From positions 31,092 to 95,091 of the forward strand of contig JAMLIV010000009.1 of the NCBI GenBank assembly GCA_023954075.1: DNA of 64,000 bases. Direction: 5' to 3'. Numbering within the stretch: position 1 is the stretch's first letter; the number at the start of each line of letters is the position of its first letter. A program made the translations under genes and the position numbers. The notes beneath the pieces are model-generated. The model had not been told where the DNA came from. It was given only the letters and a program-made list of their open reading frames with translations, and ran no database searches. Shown piece after piece: positions 8,079-18,807 of the stretch. The DNA is from Lysobacteraceae bacterium (GTDB taxonomy: Bacteria > Pseudomonadota > Gammaproteobacteria > Xanthomonadales > Xanthomonadaceae).

Positions 8079-9334
8079 TAGTCCTGATCCAGCTCGTCAT
8101 CCAGCGGCAGGGACTCCGGATCCGCCGGATCGCGCCCGCCGTCTTCGTCGGTCACGCCGCGGCTGCCGCGCTGCGCATCGCTGACGACCTGTTGTTCGCT
8201 GGTTTCCTCGCCCAGATGAAACACCGCGAATCCCGGCAGCACGACCTGGTTGCGCGCCATGCCGATCACCCGGCCGCGCACCGGGGACACCAGATCGCGC
8301 TCGATGTTGTTGATCGGGTCGATCACGATCCCCAGCACCTGGCCCGGCTCCACGCTTTCGCCCAGGCGCACGCGCCCCAGCAGCAGGCCACCGGCATCCG
8401 ATCGCACCCAGGAGGAGTCGTAGAAGATCGGCTGCGGCTCGTCCCAGGCCGGCAGGTGGCGGGTCATGCCGAGCTTGTGCATCAGGGTCGATATCGCCTG
8501 TTCGCCGTGCACGATTTCCTCGGCTTCCAGCTCGCCCGGCCCGCCGACCTCGAAGGTCACGGCGGGGATGCCGGCCTGGATCGCGGCGTTGCGCAACATG
8601 CCGCGCGAGCCGGCGCTGTGCAGCACCGTGGTGGCACCGAAGCCGCGGGTGAACTCGCGCACTTCCGGCCGGCTCAGGTCGGCGCGGACCTGCGGCAGGT
8701 TGCGCCGGTCGAACGAGCCGGTGTGCAGATCCACCAGGGCGTCGCAGCGCTGCACGATCTCGATGAAGAAGTTGTAGGCGATGCGCGAGGCGATGCTGCC
8801 GTGGCGCGTTCCGGGAAAATAGCGGTTGAGATCGCGCCGATCCGGCAGGTAGCGCGAGTTGCGCGAGAAGCCGAACAGATTGACCACCGGGACCGCGATC
8901 AGGGTTCCGCCCAGATCGGCCGGCTCGACGCCATTGACGATGCGCCGCACGATCTCGACGCTGTTGAGCTCGTCGCCGTGGATGCCGGCGGTCAGGCACA
9001 AAACCGGCCCGGGCCGCACGCCGTGCGCCACCACCACCGGGCTGATCACCTCGCTGCCGGAGAAGCTCATTCCGGCGTTCCACTCCAGCCGCGCGCGCTT
9101 GCCCGGCAAGACCTGGGTGTCGAGGATCGTGAAGGGCCCCACCAGCACCGGGCCGACGAATTCGGAAGAGGCCGGATCGCCCGCAGGAATCAGCGGGGGC
9201 GGCCCGACAAAGGCATCCGCCGGCGTCGCCTGCGGCGGCAGAGGTGCCTGCGCCGCGGCGGCCAGGGCCATCAGGGCCAGGCCCAGCCCGAAGCACCCAC
9301 GTCCACGCCATCGGACGCCACCGGCTGCCGCCAT
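8078..9334 (-). CDS. Succinylglutamate desuccinylase/aspartoacylase-like (M14-type) zinc hydrolase
   Basis: The 418-residue protein has an N-terminal export signal ('GLGLALMALAAAAQA') and then an M14 carboxypeptidase-like domain. Zinc ligands are visible as H and E in 'TAGIHGDELNSVEIVRRI' and H in 'ALVDLHTGSFD'. A downstream 'GLLLGRVRLGESVEPGQVLG' segment resembles the barrel-sandwich C-domain of this family. The substrate is unknown; related proteins hydrolyse N-acyl amino acids or peptides. The ATG begins 2 bases after the zur stop, so the genes form an operon and the enzyme may be made with Zur. A link with zinc supply is inferred from this context. Confidence 0.8.
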   Translation of the reverse strand: MAAAGGVRWRGRGCFGLGLALMALAAAAQAPLPPQATPADAFVGPPPLIPAGDPASSEFVGPVLVGPFTILDTQVLPGKRARLEWNAGMSFSGSEVISPVVVAHGVRPGPVLCLTAGIHGDELNSVEIVRRIVNGVEPADLGGTLIAVPVVNLFGFSRNSRYLPDRRDLNRYFPGTRHGSIASRIAYNFFIEIVQRCDALVDLHTGSFDRRNLPQVRADLSRPEVREFTRGFGATTVLHSAGSRGMLRNAAIQAGIPAVTFEVGGPGELEAEEIVHGEQAISTLMHKLGMTRHLPAWDEPQPIFYDSSWVRSDAGGLLLGRVRLGESVEPGQVLGIVIDPINNIERDLVSPVRGRVIGMARNQVVLPGFAVFHLGEETSEQQVVSDAQRGSRGVTDEDGGRDPADPESLPLDDELDQD

Positions 9335-9336
9335 GC

Positions 9337-9825
9337 TCACTCCGACTCCGCGCAGCGCGCGCAGCGCCCGTGCACTTCCAGGGTCTGCGCCAGCGGCCTG
9401 AATCCGAGCGCATACGCCTGTTCGGTCAGCAGGCGGGTGGCGCGCTCGTCTTCCATCTCGACCGCGCGGCCGCAGCCTTCGCAGATCAGGAATGGCACCG
9501 AATGCCGCTGGCGCGGCTGGTGGCAACCAACGTAGGCGTTGATCGACTCCAGCTTGTGGATGAAGCCGTTTTCGAGCAGGAAATCGAGCACGCGGTACAC
9601 CGTGGGCGGTGCCGCCGGGCCGCGATCGTCGCGCAGCTGGTCCATCAGGTCGTAGGCCTTCACCGGCAGCTCCGCCTGCGCCACCAGGCGCAGCACCCGC
9701 TCGCGCAGCGGCGTCAGGCGCAGTCCGCGCTCGTCGCACACGTCCATGACTTCGCGCACGAAGGCGTCCCGATCATGCACATGATCGTCGGGGTGAACGC
9801 AGCGCTGGTGCGGGATCGGAGCCAT
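9337..9825 (-). CDS. zur: Zinc uptake regulator Zur (Fur family)
   Basis: The 162-residue protein resembles E. coli Zur. The winged-helix region includes 'GLRLTPLRERVLRLV' and 'AYDLMDQLRD', followed by 'PPTVYRVLDFLLENGFIHKL' and 'ESINAYVGCHQPRQRHS' carrying regulatory metal ligands. Two Cys-x2-Cys pairs (CEGCG and CARCA) form the structural zinc site. Zur-Zn2+ represses zinc-uptake genes. The matching palindrome between the MerC-like gene and znuD, only 4 kb away, is its likely target. I did not find a similar box in front of zur itself. Confidence 0.9.
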   Translation of the reverse strand: MAPIPHQRCVHPDDHVHDRDAFVREVMDVCDERGLRLTPLRERVLRLVAQAELPVKAYDLMDQLRDDRGPAAPPTVYRVLDFLLENGFIHKLESINAYVGCHQPRQRHSVPFLICEGCGRAVEMEDERATRLLTEQAYALGFRPLAQTLEVHGRCARCAESE

Positions 9826-9899
9826 CGGCCGGGATCATAGCATCGCCATCCGGTGCCTCTTTCGCGACCCGGTCACGCCCTCATCGGCGAGACAGGCAG

Positions 9900-11312
9900 T
9901 CAGCCCGGAAGCATTCCCGAGGCCACGATATCGAGCGCGCGATCCAGCCGCGCCAGCGCGCCTTCGCGCCCGCACAGGTGGATCGTCCAGTCGATCGAGG
10001 GCGATACCTGCGAGCCGGTCATCGCCACCCGCAGCGGCTGCGCCACCTTTCCCAGCCCCAGGCCCTGCGCCTCGGCACAGGCGCGCAGCGCCGCGTCGAT
10101 GGCTTCGGGATTCCACTCGTCCAGGGCCGCCAGGCGCGCGCGCGCGTCGGCCAGCACCGCGCCGGCCGGAAGCAGGTGCTTGGACACCGCCGCCTGGTCC
10201 CACTGTTCGATGCCCAGGTACCAGACCCGCGCACGCTCGGCCATTTCCTTGAGCGTCTTGACCCGCTCGCGCAGGGCCACCACCACGTCGGCCGGATCCG
10301 GGCCGCGCTCGGCGTCGATGCCGGCGTTGTGCAGGTGCCACATGAAGTGCGGAACGATCTCGAGCGGATCATCGTTCTTGAGGTAGTGCTGGTTGACCCA
10401 GGCGAGCTTGTCGAAGTCGAAGCGCGAAGGCGCCTTGTTGACGTCCTCGACCCGGAACAGTTCGATCATCTGCGCGATCGAAAAGATTTCCTGGTCGCCG
10501 TGCGACCAGCCGAGGCGTGCGATGTAGTTGAGCAGGGCGTGCGGCAGGTAGCCGTCGTCGCGGTACTGCATCACGCTCACCGCGCCGTGACGCTTGGAGA
10601 GCTTGGCACCGTCCGGCCCGTGGATCATCGGCAGGTGCGCGAAGCTGGGCGGGGTGACGCCCAAGGCGCGGTAGATGTTGATCTGGCGCGGGGTGTTGTT
10701 GATGTGATCCTCGCCGCGGATCACCTCGGTGATGCCCATGTCGATGTCGTCCACCACCACCGCGAAGTTGTAGGTGGGGTGGTCGTCGGAGCGCCAGATG
10801 ATGAGGTCGTCCAACTCCTCGTTGCCGATCTCGATGCGTCCGCGCACCCGGTCGTCGAACACCACGCTGCCGTCCAGCGGGTTCCTGAAACGGATGACGC
10901 GGTTGGGATCGTCGCGGCGCGGTTCGTCCAGATCGCGGTAGTGGCCGTTGTAGCGCGGCTTGCGGCCCTCGGCCATGGCCTGCTCGCGCATGGCTTCGAT
11001 CTCCTCGCGCGACTCGTAGGCGTAGTAGGCCTTGCCGGCCTTCACCAGGTCTTCGGCCACCTGGCGGTAACGGTCGATGCGCAGGGTTTGATAAAACGGG
11101 CCTTCGTCGTGCTCGAGGCCGAGCCACTGCATCCCCTGCAGGATCGCGTCCACCGCCTCCTGGGTGGAGCGCTCGCGGTCGGTGTCCTCGATGCGCAGGA
11201 TGAATCGGCCGCCCTGACGGCGCGCTTCCAGCCAGGCGTAGAGCGCGGTGCGCGCGCCGCCAATGTGCAGGAATCCGGTGGGGCTGGGGGCGAATCGGGT
11301 ACGGCAGGTCAT
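9900..11312 (-). CDS. gltX: Glutamyl-tRNA synthetase
   Basis: GltX charges tRNA(Glu) with glutamate. The 470-residue class I enzyme has the HIGH-type motif in '[20 protein letters not shown]' at the N terminus and the KMSKS-type motif '[11 protein letters not shown]' near residue 240. The anticodon-binding C-terminal half follows. I chose the ATG giving '[13 protein letters not shown]', which matches family length (E. coli 471). A further in-frame ATG ten codons upstream has an AGGT nearby and cannot be excluded. It is flanked by zur and aidB on the same strand. Confidence 0.95.
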   Translation of the reverse strand: MTCRTRFAPSPTGFLHIGGARTALYAWLEARRQGGRFILRIEDTDRERSTQEAVDAILQGMQWLGLEHDEGPFYQTLRIDRYRQVAEDLVKAGKAYYAYESREEIEAMREQAMAEGRKPRYNGHYRDLDEPRRDDPNRVIRFRNPLDGSVVFDDRVRGRIEIGNEELDDLIIWRSDDHPTYNFAVVVDDIDMGITEVIRGEDHINNTPRQINIYRALGVTPPSFAHLPMIHGPDGAKLSKRHGAVSVMQYRDDGYLPHALLNYIARLGWSHGDQEIFSIAQMIELFRVEDVNKAPSRFDFDKLAWVNQHYLKNDDPLEIVPHFMWHLHNAGIDAERGPDPADVVVALRERVKTLKEMAERARVWYLGIEQWDQAAVSKHLLPAGAVLADARARLAALDEWNPEAIDAALRACAEAQGLGLGKVAQPLRVAMTGSQVSPSIDWTIHLCGREGALARLDRALDIVASGMLPG

Positions 11313-11358
11313 GGCGGCGCAGGGTTGAAAGGAGCCGGTCATTCTACCTGCAAGCCGC

Positions 11359-13017
11359 CTACGACTCGGGAAAGGCGCGTCCGATCAGCGCATCGAACGG
11401 CGCATCCGCAGGCAGGGTGCCGAAGCACTGCCCGTGCTGGCCATCCAGGCGCGTGGCGATGAAAAGGTCCGCCGCCTGCGCCTGCCCCGCGCGGATCAGC
11501 TGCGTCGCCTCCAGCGCCAGCGCGATGCGCTCGGTCAAGAGGCGCGCGCGGGCCTCGAGCGTGTCGGTGGCATCCAGGGTGCGTTCGATCCAGCGGGCCT
11601 CGTCGTCCAGCCGGCGGTTTTCCCCGGCGACGCCGGCCAGTTCGGCCATCAGCGCCTCGCGCGTGGCCGGCTCGCGCCGCAGCGCGCGCAGCACGTCCAG
11701 GCACTGGATGTTGCCGCTGCCTTCCCAGATCGAGTTCACCGGCGCCTGCCGATAGAGGCGCGGCAGGATCGAATCCTCGATGTAGCCATTGCCGCCGAGG
11801 CACTCCTGCGCCTCGTTCACCACCGGCGGGCAGCGCTTGCAGACGTGGTATTTGCCGATCGCGGTGGCGACGCGGGCGAATGCCGCCTCCATCGGATCAT
11901 GCGGCGCGGCGTCGATCGCGCGCGCCACGCGCAGCGCCAGCACCATGGCAGCCTCGGATTCCAGCGCCAGATCGGCGAGCACGTTCCTCATCAGCGTCTG
12001 CTCGACCAGACGCCGGCCGAAGGCGTGCCGGCCGCGCGCATGGTGGATCGCCTGCACCAGCGCCTGGCGCATGATCCCGGCCGAGCCGATCAGGCAGTCC
12101 TGGCGGGTGAGCGCCACCATTTCCAGGATGGTGGCCACGCCGCGGCCTTCCTCGCCGACCAGCCAGGCCACCGCGCCGGTGAATTCGACCTCGGAGCTGG
12201 CGTTGGCCCAATCCCCGAGCTTGTCCTTGAGGCGCTGGATGCGGATGGCGTTGCGCGCGCCGTCGGGCAGGAGGCGCGGCATGAGGAAGCAGGACAGGCC
12301 GCCCGCCGCCTGCGCCAGCACCAGGAAGGCGTCGCTCATCGGTGCGGAGAAGAAGAACTTGTGCCCGACCAGCTCGTACGCTTCGCCCGGCCCCGGGGAC
12401 GCGACCGGCGTGGCGCGCGTGCTGTTGGTGCGCACGTCCGAACCGCCCTGCTTTTCGGTCATGCCCATGCCGATGGTGTTGCCGGCCTTGGCCGCGGCCG
12501 GCACCGCGCGCCCGTCGTAACGCGTTGCCAGGATGCGCGGCAGCCACTCGCGCGCCAGCGAAGGCTGCTGGCGCAGCGCCGGCACGCAGGCGTGGGTCAT
12601 GGTCAGCGGGCAGTTGTGGCCCTGCTCGGGCTGCATGTGCAGGTAGGCGAGCGCGGCACGCGCCACGTGCGCGCCGCGCGTGCCCTCGTGGCACCAGGAA
12701 AAATTCGGCACGCCGTGTTCGATGCCCAGCTGCATCAGGCGGTGGTAGGCGGGATGGAACTCGACCTCGTCGATGCGGTTTCCCAGGGCATCACAAGGCC
12801 GGAATGCGGGCCGATGCTGGTTGGCAAGCACGCCCAGCCGCATCGCCTCGCCACCGGCCACCGGGCCAAACGCCGCCAGCGCATCGCGCGCCCAGCCGCC
12901 TCCCTCGCGCTCGAGCGCCTGCTGCAGCGCGATGTCGGTCGCAAAGGCATCGTAGTCGCCGAGCGGCGGCACCTGGTTCTCGACGCGATGGGTGACGAAC
13001 TGGTCGGCGAGTGGCAT
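11359..13017 (-). CDS. aidB: AidB-type acyl-CoA dehydrogenase-like flavoprotein
   Basis: The 552-residue protein aligns by eye along the whole of E. coli AidB, a DNA-binding FAD protein of the adaptive response to alkylation. Diagnostic stretches are '[16 protein letters not shown]', '[17 protein letters not shown]', '[15 protein letters not shown]', '[18 protein letters not shown]' and '[19 protein letters not shown]'. The family has little classical acyl-CoA dehydrogenase activity and is proposed to protect DNA or destroy alkylating agents. No ada or alkB lies beside it, but an alkyltransferase-like gene is 16 kb downstream. It is close to gltX on the same strand. Confidence 0.92.
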   Translation of the reverse strand: MPLADQFVTHRVENQVPPLGDYDAFATDIALQQALEREGGGWARDALAAFGPVAGGEAMRLGVLANQHRPAFRPCDALGNRIDEVEFHPAYHRLMQLGIEHGVPNFSWCHEGTRGAHVARAALAYLHMQPEQGHNCPLTMTHACVPALRQQPSLAREWLPRILATRYDGRAVPAAAKAGNTIGMGMTEKQGGSDVRTNSTRATPVASPGPGEAYELVGHKFFFSAPMSDAFLVLAQAAGGLSCFLMPRLLPDGARNAIRIQRLKDKLGDWANASSEVEFTGAVAWLVGEEGRGVATILEMVALTRQDCLIGSAGIMRQALVQAIHHARGRHAFGRRLVEQTLMRNVLADLALESEAAMVLALRVARAIDAAPHDPMEAAFARVATAIGKYHVCKRCPPVVNEAQECLGGNGYIEDSILPRLYRQAPVNSIWEGSGNIQCLDVLRALRREPATREALMAELAGVAGENRRLDDEARWIERTLDATDTLEARARLLTERIALALEATQLIRAGQAQAADLFIATRLDGQHGQCFGTLPADAPFDALIGRAFPES

Positions 13018-13194
13018 GACGGGCTTCTCCGTGCGGGCGGAACAGGCGGCGTGGCCCCAACTCTAGCGCGAAGCCGTGGTGCGGACACCGATGCCACGAT
13101 GAGCCGATTTCCTATGCCGGCGGGCGGCAGCGCCCGATGGGCCGGGCGCGTGGCGAAAGCGAGACTGACGCCACACTTTTCACGGAGTCCCGCC

Positions 13195-13725
13195 ATGATC
13201 CGCAGCCACGCCGGTTTCACCCTGATCGAACTGCTGATGACGCTGGCCGTCATGGCGCTGCTCGCCGGCATCGGCGCGCCTCCGATGGGCCGCCTGCTGG
13301 TGCGGGCGAGCGCTTCCTCGGCACACAATCTGGTCATGACCGGTTTCGCGTCCGCGCGGCTGCACGCCGTCAGCCAGGGCCGGGCCGTCACGGTCTGCCC
13401 CGGAGACGCGGCCATCGGCTGCCGCGCCGGCGGGCGCTGGGAAGGCGGCTGGATATTGTTCGTGGATCGCAACGGCGACGACCGCTTCGGTCCGGAGGAC
13501 ACCCTGCTGCGGGTCGAGCAGCCGCTTTCGCCACGCCTGGCCATCCAGAGCGGCAGCACCCGGCCGCGCGCCGTGTTCCGCCCCAACGGGATGTCCGGCG
13601 GGGCCAACCTCACCCTGCGGATCTGCGCCGATGGCGCGGTGCAATCGGCCGTGATCCTGAGCAACGCCGGCCGCGCGCGCTCCGCCACCGCGTCCGAACG
13701 CGCGGCGATGAGCGCCTGCAGTTGA
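13195..13725 (+). CDS. GspH/FimT-type pseudopilin
   Basis: The 176-residue protein starts with a short leader and the prepilin peptidase site 'SHAGFTLIELLMTLAVMA', with cleavage after Gly and Glu at mature position 5. It is followed by the hydrophobic helix and a GspH-like soluble domain with two cysteines ('VCPGDAAIGCRAGGRWEGG', 'ILFVDRNGDDRFGPEDTLL'). It is probably a minor pseudopilin of the type IV pilus or type II secretion machinery. It is alone here, between aidB and parC, far from the minor-pilin operon at 55-62 kb that has its own FimT. GGAG lies 8 bases upstream of the ATG. Confidence 0.85.
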   Translation: MIRSHAGFTLIELLMTLAVMALLAGIGAPPMGRLLVRASASSAHNLVMTGFASARLHAVSQGRAVTVCPGDAAIGCRAGGRWEGGWILFVDRNGDDRFGPEDTLLRVEQPLSPRLAIQSGSTRPRAVFRPNGMSGGANLTLRICADGAVQSAVILSNAGRARSATASERAAMSACS

Positions 13726-13809
13726 TTGGCGGGTGATTGCCGATTCGGATGGGCCCGCCGTGGTGCGTCTGGCCGACGCCGGGCGCGTCTCAAGGATTGC
13801 GTCAGCCCC

Positions 13810-13815
13810 TACAAT
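13810..13815 (+). promoter_or_regulatory. Candidate -10 box of parC
   Basis: TACAAT lies 32 bases before the parC ATG and is preceded by CCCC. No good -35 hexamer is found at 16-18 bases. Confidence 0.45.
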
Positions 13816-13847
13816 GCACGGCTGATCCGTCCCGCCCGCGATTCCGA

Positions 13848-16106
<2,259 letters not shown>

Positions 16107-16281
16107 GGAAGGCCCGGGCGCGCCGGCGCTTTTGTGACCCGAAACACGAATTGCGCAGGGAAGCGGCAAAAACGACTGGATAAGCGGAACGCGCTCTGCG
16201 AAGATGCAGCCTCGCGTCACAAGGTGACACGCCACGTCGCACTGCGACACCCCCTGTCAACATCAAGTTGCGAGACCGCCC
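16107..16281. other. Gap between parC and a hypothetical gene
   Basis: This 175-base gap contains a G+C-rich run followed by TTTT (16124-16137) that might end parC transcription weakly. A short direct repetition of GTCACAAGGTGACACG-like and CGTCGCACTGCGACACC segments also occurs around 16216-16253. No gene or clear promoter was identified. Confidence 0.3.
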
Positions 16282-16707
16282 GTGAAACTGCTGACCCGCC
16301 TGCTCGTGTTCTGCCGCTACACCGTGCTCAACCGCCAGCTGCGGGAAATCAAGCGCAGCGTGTTTGAACTGCCCGTCACGGCGCAGCGCGCGGTCGGCAA
16401 TCTGGTGATGAGCGAGATCGAAGCCGCCACCAAGACGCCGGTTCCGCACCTGTACGGCAGCAGCAGCACCGACGTGCACCAGCCTTGGGGCGACGGTGCG
16501 ACCCTGGCCTTCACCCGTGCGCGCTCTCGCGTTCCGCAGCTTCGGCTGCGCGGGCTGGCGCTGTGGCTGGCGATCGTCTATCAGGAAACCAATGACTCGC
16601 CCCATGCCAGCATGCAGTCGCTGCATCGCGAGGCGCTAGGGCTCATGGGCCTGCTGAAGGGCACCTACGGCAAACCGATCGCCGAGGCGGCCAGCGCGAC
16701 GGCCTGA
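16282..16707 (+). CDS. Hypothetical protein (141 residues)
   Basis: I do not recognise this family. The basic N terminus 'MKLLTRLLVFCRYTVLNRQL' could be an amphipathic or weak membrane helix. It is followed by 'EIKRSVFELPVTAQRAVGNL', a serine-rich linker, and a hydrophobic stretch 'GLALWLAIVYQETNDS'. It starts with GTG and has a poor ribosome-binding site. Codon use is like that of its neighbours, and the reading frame has a coding-like amino-acid composition. It lies between parC and the phasin gene on the same strand. It is likely expressed, but no function is offered. Confidence 0.6.
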   Translation: MKLLTRLLVFCRYTVLNRQLREIKRSVFELPVTAQRAVGNLVMSEIEAATKTPVPHLYGSSSTDVHQPWGDGATLAFTRARSRVPQLRLRGLALWLAIVYQETNDSPHASMQSLHREALGLMGLLKGTYGKPIAEAASATA

Positions 16708-16863
16708 ATGCGGTCGACCCACTCGTCCTGATTCCGCAGGCTGCCCGCGCTGACACGCGCCCCTGACGCGGCCAGCCAATCGCGCGTGGCATGGCGCTCG
16801 AACGCCGGAGACTTGCACCGCCATACCGGCACCTGCCCATGCGTCGCCGGGCGCGGCCATAGT

Positions 16864-16895
16864 GTGATTATTCTAGGCACACGGCCTAAAATCAC
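16864..16895. promoter_or_regulatory. Promoter/inverted repeat upstream of the phasin gene
   Basis: The -10-like TAAAAT (16887-16892) lies 17 bases after GTGATT (16864-16869). The same stretch is an imperfect inverted repeat: GTGAT...TAGG...CCTA...ATCAC. This AT-rich island upstream of a phasin gene could be a promoter with an overlapping operator. The 16708-16863 stretch before it holds nothing else I can support. Confidence 0.4.
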
Positions 16896-16933
16896 GTTTT
16901 GCACCGCCCCGTCCGCACTCATCGGAACGCCCC

Positions 16934-17638
16934 ATGGCCAAGTTCAAGTCCGCCACCCCCGGCACCTCCGCTCCGGCCAAGCCGGCCCCGACCCGCAAGC
17001 CCGCCGCAGCGAAGACGACTGCCAAAAAGCCTGCCGCGAAAACCACGGCATCGGCGCGCAAGCCGCCGGCTGCGCCGCGGGCCGGGAATCCGGCAGCGCA
17101 CGGAATCATGGACTCCGCCCAGCAGATCTGGTCGACCGGCGTGAAGGCGCTGGGCCGCGCGCAGCAGGAAAGCACGCGCCTGTTCGAGGCGCTGGTCAAG
17201 GAAGGTGCCAACGTGGAAAAGAAGACCCGCTCGCTTGCCAGCGGCAAGGTCAACGCCGTGCGCGGCTCGGTCGAGAACCGCGTCGAGCAGGTCAAGGATC
17301 GAGCGGCCGACACCTGGGATCGCCTTGAAAAGGTGTTCGAAGAGCGCGTCCAGCGCGCCCTCGTGCGCCTCGGCGTACCGGGCCGCGACGAGCTTCAGGC
17401 CCTGATCCAGCGCGTCGACCAGCTCAATGCGCGCCTGCGCGACCTGGCCGACGCCCCCGGTTCCGGGAAAAACGCCCCGGCCGCACCGACCGCCACGCCT
17501 GCGGCCAAGCCCGCCGCCGCGAAGAAAAAGGCCGTCGCCAAGGCACCCGCCGGAGCGAAACCGGCGGTAAAGAAGGCGGCGAAGAAAGCCAAGGCAACGA
17601 CGCCTGCGGCATCCGCGCCCGCATCCGGCCAGGACTGA
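16934..17638 (+). CDS. Phasin family protein with basic Ala/Lys/Pro-rich tails
   Basis: The 234-residue protein has a low-complexity N-terminal region rich in Ala, Lys and Pro up to about residue 55. A phasin-like helical core follows ('ALGRAQQESTRLFEALVKEG', then 'ENRVEQVKDRAADTWDRLEK'), and the C-terminal tail from about residue 175 resembles histone H1 ('KPAVKKAAKKAKATTPA'). This is the PhaF/PhaI-like layout. The core coats polyhydroxyalkanoate granules, and the basic tail of PhaF binds DNA and helps segregate granules. No PHA synthase gene is in the window, so a PHA role is inferred from family only. Confidence 0.82.
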   Translation: MAKFKSATPGTSAPAKPAPTRKPAAAKTTAKKPAAKTTASARKPPAAPRAGNPAAHGIMDSAQQIWSTGVKALGRAQQESTRLFEALVKEGANVEKKTRSLASGKVNAVRGSVENRVEQVKDRAADTWDRLEKVFEERVQRALVRLGVPGRDELQALIQRVDQLNARLRDLADAPGSGKNAPAAPTATPAAKPAAAKKKAVAKAPAGAKPAVKKAAKKAKATTPAASAPASGQD

Positions 17639-17739
17639 AAACCGCCCGCCTGCGCCGCCGACGCTGCAGGTCGGCAGCGCGAATTGCCACAGCCCCCCCC
17701 CGATCCGCCGTGGCGGGCCTGTCGGCGCGGAAGCCGCGC

Positions 17740-17745
17740 TATGAT
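17740..17745 (+). promoter_or_regulatory. Candidate -10 box of the Mrr-like gene
   Basis: TATGAT, preceded by GCGC and followed by GCGCGC, lies 30 bases before the ATG. No -35 hexamer is evident. Confidence 0.45.
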
Positions 17746-17775
17746 GCGCGCCTGATTCCCGCCGGCGGATACTCC

Positions 17776-18789
17776 ATGGGATTTGCTTCCCTGCTCAACC
17801 ACCCGTGGCCGATTGCGCTGGCCACGCTCGTCATCGTGTTCCTGCTCATGGCCCGCATTCTGGGTGCATTCCGCACCGAGCGGGTCGAGGCGAATGCGGG
17901 CATCGCGCTGCTGTGCGCGATGCGCTGGAACGAATTCAGCCGCCTGATTTCCGAAGTCCTGAAGGATCGCGGCATGCAGCCGGCAGGTACGGATCGCGCC
18001 CCTGGCCAGGACGGTTTCGACCTCCTGTTCGCACGCGGCACCGCGCGCTATCTGGTGCAATGCAGGAACGGCGCGAACCAGGTCGTCACCTCGGCGGCCG
18101 TGGGCCAGCTGCACGCGCTGGCGCAGGTCGAGGGTGCCGATGGCGCGATCATCGTGTCTTGCGCCAGCGCCGACCCGGAGGCCGTGAAACTGGCGAGAGA
18201 GCGGCGCATCGAAATCCTTGCCGGGCCCGAACTCTGGGCCCACGTCAGGACCTGGGTGGCGCACGACCAGCGCGTCGACGCCGAAAGCGTGGCGCTGGCC
18301 GCCAGGCGCAAGCGACTGCTGAGCGCGACGCTGGTCGCGCTCACGGCCGCGATCGCGGCCTTCGCCATCGTCAGCCTGACGGCTCCCGCGCCGACCGCGT
18401 CGCCGCCCCGGGAACCCGGCGCGGCGGCACCCGTCACCCCCGAACCCGCGGTCACGCCGCAGCCGACCCCACAGTCCACGCCGCAGCCCGCCGCACCGGC
18501 GCTGCCCGATGCCACGCTAACCGACCAGCAGCTCGCCTCGCGCCGCGCTTCGGCGGTCATGGAGGTACGCGACCTGACCCAGGTGGCCAACGCCGTCTGG
18601 CAGACCCGCTCCACGCTTCAGATCAGCCTGCAGGAAATGCTCGCCGATGCGGAGCTGGCTACTTTGGTGGACGATATCTGCCGTTCGCTCCTGCAGTACG
18701 AGGAACTGCGCTTCACCCGCTTGCAGGTCGACGTGCCCGGCGGCGACGCCGACCAGCCCATGCAGGTGCGCTGGCGCCAGTGCCGCTGA
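17776..18789 (+). CDS. Membrane-anchored restriction-endonuclease-like (Mrr) domain protein
   Basis: The 337-residue protein has a first hydrophobic helix near residues 8-28 and an Mrr-type fold from about residue 45 to 165. That fold contains 'EFSRLISEVLKDRGM', 'GQDGFDLLFARG' and 'ARYLVQCRNGANQV'. A second hydrophobic helix lies near residues 178-200, then a Pro/Thr-rich linker with repeated 'TPQPTPQSTPQPAAP', then a C-terminal domain. In active Mrr-like nucleases the D...QxK motif carries a lysine; here it reads Q-C-R, so cleavage may be lost. The domains suggest a sensor or scaffold at the membrane. The cellular role is unknown. Confidence 0.75.
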   Translation: MGFASLLNHPWPIALATLVIVFLLMARILGAFRTERVEANAGIALLCAMRWNEFSRLISEVLKDRGMQPAGTDRAPGQDGFDLLFARGTARYLVQCRNGANQVVTSAAVGQLHALAQVEGADGAIIVSCASADPEAVKLARERRIEILAGPELWAHVRTWVAHDQRVDAESVALAARRKRLLSATLVALTAAIAAFAIVSLTAPAPTASPPREPGAAAPVTPEPAVTPQPTPQSTPQPAAPALPDATLTDQQLASRRASAVMEVRDLTQVANAVWQTRSTLQISLQEMLADAELATLVDDICRSLLQYEELRFTRLQVDVPGGDADQPMQVRWRQCR

Positions 18790-18807
18790 CCCGACGCGAT
18801 CCGGAAA

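Noticed and set aside
16665..16922. 85-codon minus-strand frame between the hypothetical gene and the phasin gene
   Set aside because: It overlaps the end of a plus-strand gene and the phasin promoter, lacks a ribosome-binding site, and matches nothing I recognise. It could still be a tiny gene, but support is too weak.
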